A DNA stretch of 6,888 nucleotides, from NCBI GenBank assembly GCA_900752625.1, contig CAADWC010000275.1:1-6888 (forward strand), written 5' to 3'. This document shows, one piece after another, positions 1 through 5,846 of the stretch (position 1 is its first letter; every line of letters begins with the position of its first letter). The translations under genes were made by a program, and so were the position numbers. Below the pieces are notes generated by a model. The model was not told the DNA's origin. It worked only from the letters and a program-made list of their open reading frames with translations, and did no database searches. The stretch is from Oscillospiraceae bacterium. GTDB taxonomy: Bacteria > Bacillota > Clostridia > Oscillospirales > Ruminococcaceae.

Positions 1-6
1 AAATCT

Positions 7-35
7 TTGCCTTTATTAATATTTTATGATACAAT
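7..35 (+). promoter_or_regulatory. Promoter of the phosphofructokinase gene
   Basis: TTGCCT (7-12) and TACAAT (30-35) are separated by exactly 17 bases, and a TG at 27-28 makes the -10 box an extended one. Transcription would start near 42, leaving a leader of about 55 bases before the ATG at 99. It is the only good sigma-A-type match upstream of the gene within the window. No operator or riboswitch-like structure is evident in the short leader. Confidence 0.7.
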
Positions 36-98
36 AGATTCAGAAAGCTTTGTTCAGAAAATTATAAGGAAAAACATATAAAAGGGAGGACTATTTTA

Positions 99-1304
99 AT
101 GAATATTGCTGTCGCCCAGTCAGGAGGACCTACCTGCGCTATAAATGCGTCTCTGGTAGGAGTTTTCAAGCAGGCGCTTAAAACCCCGGAGATAGACGCT
201 GTTTTCGGTTCGATAAACGGCATAGAGGGGATCATCAACGACGAGCTTATCGATCTGAAGCTTGTAATTAAATCCAATGAGGATATGGAGCTTTTAAGAC
301 AGACGCCATCTACGGTTTTAGGCTCCTGCCGCTTCAAGCTTCCGGAAGCCGACAGCGATGCTTCGGTTTATGAAAAAATCCTTACCTGTTTTGAAAAACA
401 CCGTATCGAAGCATTTTTTTATATCGGCGGCAACGACTCTATGGATACGGTCATGAAGCTTTCGGCCTATCTTAAAGAGGCGGGCTCGTCGGTTAAAGTA
501 ATCGGTATCCCGAAAACTATTGACAACGACCTGCCTGTAACCGATCACACGCCTGGATTCGGTTCTGCAGCAAAATACGTCGCGGCAACTATTCAGGAAA
601 TTATCCGCGACAGCTCGGTTTATTCAATTGAATCCATAACTATCGTGGAGATCATGGGACGACATGCAGGGTGGCTTACCGCTTCGACCTGCGTTTTAAG
701 AGCTAACGGAGAAATAGCTCCACACCTTATATATCTTCCGGAACGCGAATTTTCTGTTGAAAGCTTTGTGGAGGACGTAAGAGCAATGCAGGCAAAGCAT
801 AAAGCGGTAGTGATCGCTGTTTCAGAGGGTGTGGAGATTACTGAGAAGGACGGAGATTTCCGTTCAGGAGCCGTTGACAGCTTCGGTCATAAATATCTAT
901 CCGGAATAGGCAAGGCTCTTGAGCAGATCCTGAGGGATAGAATCGGCTGCAAGGTACGCTCTATCGAGCTTAACGTAATGCAGAGATGCTCATCTCACAT
1001 ATGCTCAAAGACGGATATAGACGAGGCTGAAGAAATAGGATCAAGGGGCGTTATCGCTGCGCTAAGCGGTGAAACCGGCAGGACCATGGTGTTTAAGAGG
1101 CTTTCCGACGTTCCTTATGTCGTTACGATAGAATCCACTGAAGCGTCAAACGTAGCCAACAAAGAAAAATTCTTTCCGGAAAAATGGATAAATAAGCAAG
1201 GCAATAATGTGACGGATTCTGCAATCTCATATTTTCTTCCGCTTATTCAGGGAGATGTTAAAATTGCAATGCGAAACGGTATGCCGCTGCATTTTAAATT
1301 ATAA
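99..1304 (+). CDS. pfp: Pyrophosphate-type 6-phosphofructokinase (diphosphate--fructose-6-phosphate 1-phosphotransferase)
   Basis: This 401-residue cytoplasmic enzyme of the PfkA/PFP superfamily interconverts fructose 6-phosphate and fructose 1,6-bisphosphate. What is seen: an N-terminal phosphate-binding loop (AQSGGPT, 6-12), GGNDSMD (110-116), PKTIDND (138-144), MGRHAGW (186-192), YLPE (212-215) and LNVMQRCSSH (291-300). In ATP-dependent enzymes the second and third motifs read GGDGS and PGTIDND. The Asp at 113 and Lys at 139 replace the two glycines that make room for ATP, which is the established mark of PPi use, so the donor is very likely PPi and the reaction reversible. The Asn at 112, in place of the usual Asp, is notable. 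Length fits the roughly 400-residue PFP group. The ATG is supported by AGGGAGGA (83-90), 8 bases upstream. The gene has its own promoter and terminator. The donor preference is inferred from motifs only. Confidence 0.93.
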   Translation: MNIAVAQSGGPTCAINASLVGVFKQALKTPEIDAVFGSINGIEGIINDELIDLKLVIKSNEDMELLRQTPSTVLGSCRFKLPEADSDASVYEKILTCFEKHRIEAFFYIGGNDSMDTVMKLSAYLKEAGSSVKVIGIPKTIDNDLPVTDHTPGFGSAAKYVAATIQEIIRDSSVYSIESITIVEIMGRHAGWLTASTCVLRANGEIAPHLIYLPEREFSVESFVEDVRAMQAKHKAVVIAVSEGVEITEKDGDFRSGAVDSFGHKYLSGIGKALEQILRDRIGCKVRSIELNVMQRCSSHICSKTDIDEAEEIGSRGVIAALSGETGRTMVFKRLSDVPYVVTIESTEASNVANKEKFFPEKWINKQGNNVTDSAISYFLPLIQGDVKIAMRNGMPLHFKL

Positions 1305-1387
1305 TTTAATAACGATGTACCGTACTTTAAGGCGGCTTAAATCCGCCGCTGCCGCATTAAAAACGGCGCATAGACTCTGATTTGAAT

Positions 1388-1447
1388 AAAAAACCGTCTC
1401 AGTTAAACATATAACATTTATACTGTATACTGCGGCGGTTTTTGTTT
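1388..1447 (+). terminator. Terminator after pfp, possibly bidirectional
   Basis: AAAAACCGTCTCAGT (1389-1403) pairs with ACTGCGGCGGTTTTT (1429-1443): 15 positions with one T-G wobble and one T/C mismatch, and a 25-base loop. The arms begin with an A run and end with a T run, so the element could work on both strands. A smaller GGCGG/CCGCC hairpin lies just upstream (1331-1347). It competes for the same kind of GC sequence, because CCGCCGC (1343-1349) is also fully complementary to GCGGCGG (1432-1438). Which structure terminates pfp transcription is not decided by sequence alone. Confidence 0.6.
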
Positions 1448-1556
1448 GCACATATCCAGCATACAGCCCTAAAACAAAAATCAAATTTATTTGCTGAAAT
1501 TATTATTTGCGATTTTTGCTGATTATCTTTAGTTATAATTGAAGATTGGGAATATT

Positions 1557-1652
1557 ATGGGATTAAAGCTGGCATTTGATTGTGCAAAATGTACGAAAAA
1601 ATATCAGAAACATTGTGAAAAAATTTCTGACAAAAATATAGAAAAACTATAG
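1557..1652 (+). CDS. Possible 31-residue cysteine-containing small protein
   Basis: An open frame of 31 codons runs from ATG 1557 to TAG 1650-1652 in the otherwise empty pfp-ppdK gap. Its centre reads DCAKCTKKYQKHC, so three cysteines are spaced C-x2-C-x6-C, and the rest is lysine-rich. A TATAAT (1534-1539) lies just upstream, but no convincing -35 box accompanies it. The ribosome binding site is poor (TTGGGA only). I recognise no family. The stretch is very AT-rich and lysine codons arise easily there, so a chance frame is the likelier explanation. The rest of the gap (1444-1556 and 1653-1672) shows nothing else beyond A-tracts that may act as an UP element for the ppdK promoter. Confidence 0.22.
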   Translation: MGLKLAFDCAKCTKKYQKHCEKISDKNIEKL

Positions 1653-1669
1653 TAATTTTTGAAATAATC

Positions 1670-1678
1670 TGCTATAAT
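1670..1678 (+). promoter_or_regulatory. Extended -10 promoter of ppdK
   Basis: TGCTATAAT (1670-1678) is a perfect -10 box with the extended TGn. The -35 position (about 1650-1655) is poor, as is common for extended -10 promoters. Upstream, A-tracts spaced roughly a helical turn apart (about 1596-1646) could provide an UP element. The start of transcription would be near 1685, giving an untranslated leader of about 100 bases that contains the inverted repeats described separately. Confidence 0.65.
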
Positions 1679-1688
1679 AGATTTGTTA

Positions 1689-1753
1689 CCGTATGATAGG
1701 CTTGTCATGCCATGACGGCTTTATGGGATTGTCAAGGTACTATAAAAATACGG
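1689..1753 (+). promoter_or_regulatory. Inverted repeats in the ppdK leader (candidate operator or leader RNA)
   Basis: GTCATGCCATGAC (1704-1716) is a perfect 6-1-6 palindrome about 20 bases downstream of the predicted start site, a place where a repressor would block transcription. The whole segment is enclosed by CCGTAT (1689-1694) and ATACGG (1748-1753), which are complementary. A competing pairing exists: CC-A-TGAC (1710-1716) with GTCA-A-GG (1731-1737), with one A/A mismatch. It excludes the palindrome hairpin. There is no T run, so it is not a terminator. It matches no riboswitch family that I know. Whether it acts as DNA operator or as RNA is open. Confidence 0.4.
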
Positions 1754-1782
1754 AATTCAAATTTTTTTGGAGGTAGATACCA

Positions 1783-4413
1783 ATGAGCAAAAAGTGGGTA
1801 TATCTGTTCTCAGAGGGCGACGCTAGTATGAGAGAGCTTCTCGGCGGTAAGGGCGCTAACCTTGCTGAGATGACAAAGCTCGGCCTTCCGGTTCCGCAGG
1901 GATTTACAATTACAACAGAGGCTTGTACTCAGTATTATGAGGACGGCAGACAGATCAGCGATGAAATTCAGGCTCAGATCAATGAGTATATCGGAAAGAT
2001 GGAGGAAATCACAAGAAAGAAGTTTGGAGATAAGGAAAATCCGCTTCTCGTATCCGTTCGTTCGGGTGCAAGAGCTTCGATGCCTGGAATGATGGATACA
2101 ATCCTCAACCTTGGTCTTAATGAAGAGGTAGTTGAGGTAATTGCTGAGAAATCTAACAATCCTCGCTGGGCATGGGACTGCTACAGAAGATTTATCCAGA
2201 TGTATTCCGACGTAGTTATGGAAGTTGGTAAGAAGTATTTTGAAGAGCTTATCGACGAGATGAAGGCCAAGAAGGGCGTTACACAGGACGTTGAGCTTAC
2301 GGCTGAGGATCTCAAGGAGCTTGCTTCACAGTTCAAGGCTGAATACAAGGAAAAAATCGGTGAAGAGTTCCCGAGCGATCCGAAGGAACAGCTTATGGGT
2401 GCTGTTAAGGCCGTATTCCGTTCATGGGACAACCCAAGAGCTAACGTTTACCGTCGTGACAACGATATCCCTTATTCATGGGGTACTGCTGTTAACGTTC
2501 AGTCTATGGCTTTCGGTAACATGGGCGACGACTGCGGTACAGGTGTTGCATTTACCCGTGACCCTGCTACAGGCGCTAAGGGCCTGTTCGGTGAATTCCT
2601 GACAAACGCTCAGGGTGAGGACGTAGTTGCCGGAGTTCGTACTCCTATGCACATTTCCGAGATGGAGCAGAAGTTCCCTGAGGCTTTCGCACAGTTCAAC
2701 GAGGTATGCAAGACTCTTGAAAATCACTACAGGGATATGCAGGATATGGAGTTTACGGTTGAACATGGTAAGCTTTATATGCTTCAGACAAGAAACGGAA
2801 AGAGAACCGCTCAGGCTGCTCTCAAGATCGCATGCGACCTTGTAGACGAGGGTATGAGAACAGAAGAAGAAGCGGTTGCAATGATCGATCCGAGAAACCT
2901 TGATACACTTCTCCACCCGCAGTTCGACGCTAAGGCACTAAAGGCTGCTACTCCTATGGGCAAGGGCCTGGGAGCTTCTCCGGGAGCTGCTTGCGGTAAG
3001 GTCGTATTTACAGCTGAGGACGCTGAGGCTTGGAACGCTAAGGGTGAAAAGGTTGTTCTCGTAAGACTTGAGACTTCTCCTGAGGACATTACAGGTATGA
3101 AGGCTTCACAGGGTATTCTTACGGTTCGCGGCGGTATGACTTCTCACGCAGCTGTTGTTGCCCGTGGTATGGGTACTTGCTGTGTATCCGGCTGCTCCGA
3201 GATCGTTATGGACGAGGAAAACAAGAAGTTTACTCTCGCAGGCAAGGAATTCCACGAGGGAGATTACATCTCGATAGACGGTTCTACCGGTAACATCTAT
3301 GACGGAATCATTCCTACAGTAGACGCAACTATTGCCGGCGAATTCGGAAGGATCATGTCCTGGGCTGACAAGTACAGAAAGCTTAAGGTAAGAACTAACG
3401 CTGATACTCCTGCTGACGCTAAGAAGGCAAGAGAGCTTGGCGCTGAGGGTATTGGTCTTTGCCGTACTGAGCATATGTTCTTTGAGGCTGACAGAATTGC
3501 AGCGTTCAGAGAGATGATCTGCTCCGATACAGTTGAAGAAAGAGAGGCTGCTCTCGCTAAGATCGAACCGATGCAGCAGGGCGACTTCGAGGCGCTGTAT
3601 GAGGCTCTTGAGGGAAATCCTGTTACTATCAGATTCCTTGATCCTCCGCTTCACGAGTTCGTACCTACAGAAGAGGCTGATATAAAGGCTCTTGCAGACG
3701 CACAGGGTAAGAGCGTTGAGGACATCAAGGCTATTATTGCGTCCCTCCACGAGTTCAACCCGATGATGGGTCACAGAGGCTGCCGTCTTGCAGTAACATA
3801 TCCTGAGATTGCTAAGATGCAGACAAAGGCTGTTATCAAGGCTGCTATCAATGTTAAGAAGGCGCATCCTGATTGGAATGTAGAGCCTGAAATCATGATT
3901 CCTCTGGTTGGCGACGTTAAGGAACTCAAGTTTGTTAAGAAGGTCGTAGTTGAGACTGCTGACGCTGTTATTGCTGAGGCTGGTTCTGACATCAAATATG
4001 AAGTTGGTACAATGATCGAGATCCCGAGAGCTGCTCTTACAGCTGACGAGATCGCTACAGAGGCTGATTTCTTCTGCTTCGGTACAAACGACCTGACACA
4101 GATGACATTTGGTTTCTCCAGAGACGACGCCGGCAAGTTCCTCGACGCTTACTATGACGCTAAGATCTTTGAGAACGATCCGTTTGCTAAGCTTGACCAG
4201 ACAGGCGTAGGAAAGCTTATGGAAATGGCAATCAAGCTTGGTAAGCCGGTTAATCCTAACCTCCACATCGGTATCTGCGGCGAGCACGGCGGAGATCCTA
4301 CATCTGTAGAATTCTGCCACAAGATCGGTCTTGATTATGTATCATGCTCACCTTTCCGTGTGCCGATCGCAAGACTTGCTGCTGCACAGGCTGCCATTGC
4401 TGACAAGAAGTAA
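1783..4413 (+). CDS. ppdK: Pyruvate, phosphate dikinase
   Basis: Cytoplasmic enzyme that interconverts pyruvate + ATP + phosphate and PEP + AMP + PPi. In fermenting anaerobes it can run towards pyruvate and make ATP from PPi and AMP. At 876 residues it has full family length. The ATP-grasp half shows GGKGANL (21-27, Lys23), SVRSGA with Arg93, and the metal/nucleotide residues Asp321, Glu323 and Gln335. The swivelling domain carries the phosphorylated histidine in GGMTSHAAV (450-458, His455), with the flanking threonine that regulatory proteins modify in plants. The C-terminal PEP/pyruvate barrel shows Arg561, Arg617, Glu746, Asn769 and Cys832, equal within one position to the catalytic residues of the Clostridium symbiosum enzyme. 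The start is fixed by GGAGGT (1769-1774), 8 bases before the ATG. It has its own promoter and terminator. Codon use is strongly restricted, as in abundant proteins. No key residue is missing. Confidence 0.98.
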   Translation: MSKKWVYLFSEGDASMRELLGGKGANLAEMTKLGLPVPQGFTITTEACTQYYEDGRQISDEIQAQINEYIGKMEEITRKKFGDKENPLLVSVRSGARASMPGMMDTILNLGLNEEVVEVIAEKSNNPRWAWDCYRRFIQMYSDVVMEVGKKYFEELIDEMKAKKGVTQDVELTAEDLKELASQFKAEYKEKIGEEFPSDPKEQLMGAVKAVFRSWDNPRANVYRRDNDIPYSWGTAVNVQSMAFGNMGDDCGTGVAFTRDPATGAKGLFGEFLTNAQGEDVVAGVRTPMHISEMEQKFPEAFAQFNEVCKTLENHYRDMQDMEFTVEHGKLYMLQTRNGKRTAQAALKIACDLVDEGMRTEEEAVAMIDPRNLDTLLHPQFDAKALKAATPMGKGLGASPGAACGKVVFTAEDAEAWNAKGEKVVLVRLETSPEDITGMKASQGILTVRGGMTSHAAVVARGMGTCCVSGCSEIVMDEENKKFTLAGKEFHEGDYISIDGSTGNIYDGIIPTVDATIAGEFGRIMSWADKYRKLKVRTNADTPADAKKARELGAEGIGLCRTEHMFFEADRIAAFREMICSDTVEEREAALAKIEPMQQGDFEALYEALEGNPVTIRFLDPPLHEFVPTEEADIKALADAQGKSVEDIKAIIASLHEFNPMMGHRGCRLAVTYPEIAKMQTKAVIKAAINVKKAHPDWNVEPEIMIPLVGDVKELKFVKKVVVETADAVIAEAGSDIKYEVGTMIEIPRAALTADEIATEADFFCFGTNDLTQMTFGFSRDDAGKFLDAYYDAKIFENDPFAKLDQTGVGKLMEMAIKLGKPVNPNLHIGICGEHGGDPTSVEFCHKIGLDYVSCSPFRVPIARLAAAQAAIADKK

Positions 4414-4476
4414 TTGCATAATATTTGTTAAGGTACAAACCGATTTTTACAAAAAATTTGTGCTGAACTAAAGAAT

Positions 4477-4518
4477 AGACCTTGTGAGTCATTCCGGCTC
4501 GCAGGGTCTTATTTTTTT
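4477..4518 (+). terminator. Intrinsic terminator of ppdK
   Basis: AGACCTTGTGAG (4477-4488) pairs with CTCGCAGGGTCT (4498-4509) over 12 base pairs, including two G-T wobbles, around a 9-base loop. TATTTTTTT follows. It lies 63 bases after the ppdK stop codon and is a standard strong Rho-independent terminator. Confidence 0.9.
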
Positions 4519-4623
4519 GCGGCATGGCAAAAAAACTTGAAAATACGGCATTTTTTGATTTTGCAAACCCCAAAAGTAGGGGCGTTTGCCGGGGCAAGAA
4601 TTTTTTACAAAATGATTTTTGCC
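4512..4623. repeat. Run of four overlapping or adjacent inverted repeats
   Basis: Four further inverted repeats follow the ppdK terminator with almost no space between them. They are TTTTTTTGC/GCAAAAAAA (4512-4520 and 4527-4535), CAAAAAA/TTTTTTG (4528-4534 and 4551-4557), GCAAAC/GTTTGC around a CCC/GGGG core (4563-4589), and GGCAAGAAT/ATTTTTGCC (4593-4601 and 4615-4623). The theme TTTTGC/GCAAAA recurs in both orientations. No frame in this stretch looks coding. It may be a decayed repeat element or a stack of weak terminators insulating ppdK from the RNA gene that follows. Confidence 0.5.
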
Positions 4624-4639
4624 GTGATACAGGCTTGTA

Positions 4640-4669
4640 TTGTCATGGAATTTCAAAATAAAATATGAT
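4640..4669 (+). promoter_or_regulatory. Promoter of the candidate small RNA
   Basis: TTGTCA (4640-4645) matches the -35 consensus at 5 of 6 positions and TATGAT (4664-4669) matches the -10 consensus at 5 of 6. The spacer is 18 bases. Transcription would begin near 4676, just before a structured stretch that ends in a strong terminator. It follows the ppdK terminator, so the downstream unit is independent of ppdK. Confidence 0.6.
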
Positions 4670-4675
4670 GAAGCA

Positions 4676-4864
4676 AAGGCTTTCCCATCTTAGCGGTAAC
4701 CTACTGCGGTTCGACCAGTGGGAGGATATTGCGGTTGAGGTCAGACTTTGCGGATAATATTGAATTCAGACACCCCGTATCGAAAGACGGGTACTCATAA
4801 AGAAGTTTTTATGATTTGAAGATAAGGTTGCGTAACCAAGCGGTTATGCAGCCTTTCTCTTTTT
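4676..4864 (+). ncRNA. Candidate structured non-coding RNA, family not recognised
   Basis: This stretch of about 190 bases has a promoter in front and an intrinsic terminator behind and contains no plausible reading frame. Clear hairpins: CCTACTG/CAGTGGG (4700-4706 and 4716-4722), ATATT/AATAT (4726-4730 and 4756-4760), CCCGT/ACGGG with a GAAA-containing loop (about 4774-4791), TCATAAA/TTTATGA (4795-4801 and 4808-4814), and the 14-pair terminator stem. Bases 4675-4681 (AAAGGCT) are complementary to 4850-4856 (AGCCTTT). The two ends could therefore form a closing stem, or the 5' end could disrupt the terminator. GCGG recurs five times, mostly in unpaired positions. Size and end pairing resemble 6S RNA, but the single long rod of 6S is absent. 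It may instead be an attenuator-type leader whose downstream gene was lost, since the regulator fragment after it lacks its beginning. Confidence 0.5.
4824..4864 (+). terminator. Strong intrinsic terminator closing the small RNA
   Basis: AAGGTTGCGTAACC (4824-4837) pairs with GGTTATGCAGCCTT (4842-4855) without mismatch over 14 positions (two wobbles), around the loop AAGC. TCTCTTTTT follows. It is the most stable-looking terminator in the window. The remaining bases up to the regulator fragment (4865-4918) show no ribosome binding site and no recognisable motif. Confidence 0.88.
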
Positions 4865-4918
4865 GTAGTACTTCATACTATCAGCAACGTCAGTAGCTAC
4901 GGCACCGTCAAAACGATA

Positions 4919-5695
4919 GTGAATCTCGATCTCCTGTTTGAATATATCCGCCGTGAACGGCTTTTAGGCTCTGCCTTCGATCTGCGAAACAGCAATAAAA
5001 GAGTTCTTGATGTTGCACTTGATTTTATGTTTGACAGTCACGAGGGCTTCACAAGGGCATTTACAAGATGCCTTGGGATAAGCCCTAAAAAATTCTCGGA
5101 ATATCCCAATCCAGAGGGCTGGCTGATTCCGTATTATTATCTCAACCGCCATAATAAAAAAACGGAGGTATTTTCAATGGAACACAAAGCTGCTGTTATT
5201 TTTACTCAGATTATAGAAAGGCCTGCCCGAAAGCTTATTCTTTTCAGAAGCAAAAAGGCAACTCATTATTTTGAATATTGCGAAGAGGTCGGCTGGGGAA
5301 CTGCCGAAAATCCTGCCCCCTGGACTATTCTCTGAGGAATCAAGGAAGCGTTGAACGAACCTATGGGCGTCTGGCTGCCGAAATCAATACGTCCTGACGG
5401 AACGGGAATCTACGTCCATGCTGTTGAAGTCCCGGCAGATTATTCGGGGGAAATTCCCGCAGGCTTTGACGTTATCGACCTTGAGCCCTGCAAGTATCTG
5501 ATTTTTCAGGGTGAACCTTATGATGATGAAAAATATAACGAGGCTATTGGTGCATTATGGGAAAATATAGCTGATTTTAACCCCAAGGTGTACGGTTATG
5601 ACTGGGACAATGAAGCCGCACCGAGATTTCAGCTTGCTCCTATGGGTTGGAGAGGTTATATTGAAGGCAGACCGGTAAAGAAAATAGGCTTATAA
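4919..5695 (+). pseudogene. Broken AraC-type regulator with GyrI-like effector-binding domain
   Basis: Two open segments in the same frame, 4919-5332 and 5336-5695, are separated by a single TGA (5333-5335). The first holds the second half of an AraC helix-turn-helix region: FEYIRRERLLGSAFDLRN from residue 7, then DSHEGFTRAF at 39-48 and GISPKKF at 53-59. Next come a linker and the start of a GyrI/effector-binding domain (ATHYFEYCEEVG, 114-125). The second continues that domain (GIKEALNEPMGVWLP, then the VIDLEPCKYLIFQGEPYDD region). Across the TGA the joined protein reads as one family member, so the stop is a lesion and not a gene boundary. The first helix-turn-helix and natural start are missing: homology begins near 4931, the GTG at 4919 has no ribosome binding site, and upstream sequence is the small RNA. 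About 40 residues appear lost. Intact relatives sense small ligands or drugs, but the ligand here is unknown. Confidence 0.85.
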
Positions 5696-5749
5696 GTTTT
5701 TTATGAAATATAATCCAAGTTTGCCTTACTGACAATTGAATATTTACAG

Positions 5750-5780
5750 AGCAGTCAAGTATAATGCTTGGTTGTTTTTT
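5750..5780 (+). terminator. Terminator after the regulator remnant
   Basis: AGCAGTCAAG (5750-5759) pairs with CTTGGTTGTT (5767-5776) over ten positions, three of them G-T wobbles, around TATAATG. The T run extends to 5780. It separates the regulator remnant from the promoter at 5785. Confidence 0.6.
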
Positions 5781-5784
5781 ATCC

Positions 5785-5813
5785 TTTACTTTCTGGAAAG
5801 AATATGGTATAAT
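5785..5813 (+). promoter_or_regulatory. Promoter of the leader peptide-acetyltransferase operon
   Basis: TTTACT (5785-5790) and TATAAT (5808-5813) are 17 bases apart, and TGG directly before the -10 box makes it an extended one. The start would be near 5820. The leader then runs for more than 180 bases to the acetyltransferase ATG at 6003. It opens with a small hairpin, GAGCA/TGCTC (5823-5827 and 5835-5839), and contains the peptide gene and attenuator listed separately. This accounts for the gap 5696-6002, in which I see nothing else. Confidence 0.8.
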
Positions 5814-5846
5814 AAATCAGATGAGCAGGTAATTTGCTCGACAAAT

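Noticed and set aside
2291..3089. Several 70-150 codon frames inside ppdK on both strands
   Set aside because: They overlap a full-length conserved enzyme, lack ribosome binding sites and have compositions expected of shifted reading.
3106..4320. 404-codon open frame antisense to ppdK
   Set aside because: Its codons lie exactly opposite ppdK codons. It stays open because ppdK, with strong codon bias, avoids TTA, CTA and TCA. It has no start signal and no recognisable domain.
4298..4597. 99-codon minus-strand frame across the ppdK end and its terminator
   Set aside because: It runs through the terminator hairpin and repeat stack, has no start signal and reads as low-complexity nonsense.
4512..4623. 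CRISPR array
   Set aside because: The units are inverted, of unequal length and without regular spacers, and no cas gene is nearby.
1699..4650. GGCTTGT followed by GTCATG occurs both in the ppdK leader (1699-1709) and near the small RNA promoter (4632-4646)
   Set aside because: The shared bases are short and differently spaced, and the surroundings do not align, so chance similarity is likely.
4707..4716. GGTTCGACC resembles a tRNA T-arm loop
   Set aside because: The flanking bases do not form an acceptor stem, anticodon arm or T-stem of the right size. The loop is better explained by the CCTACTG/CAGTGGG hairpin.
4964..5152. Minus-strand frame within the regulator fragment
   Set aside because: It is antisense to a recognisable AraC-type helix-turn-helix sequence and has no ribosome binding site.
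5333..5335. TGA read as tryptophan or selenocysteine
   Set aside because: Tryptophan is encoded by TGG throughout the genes here, no selenocysteine-type hairpin is evident, and the same gene also lacks its 5' end, so decay is simpler.
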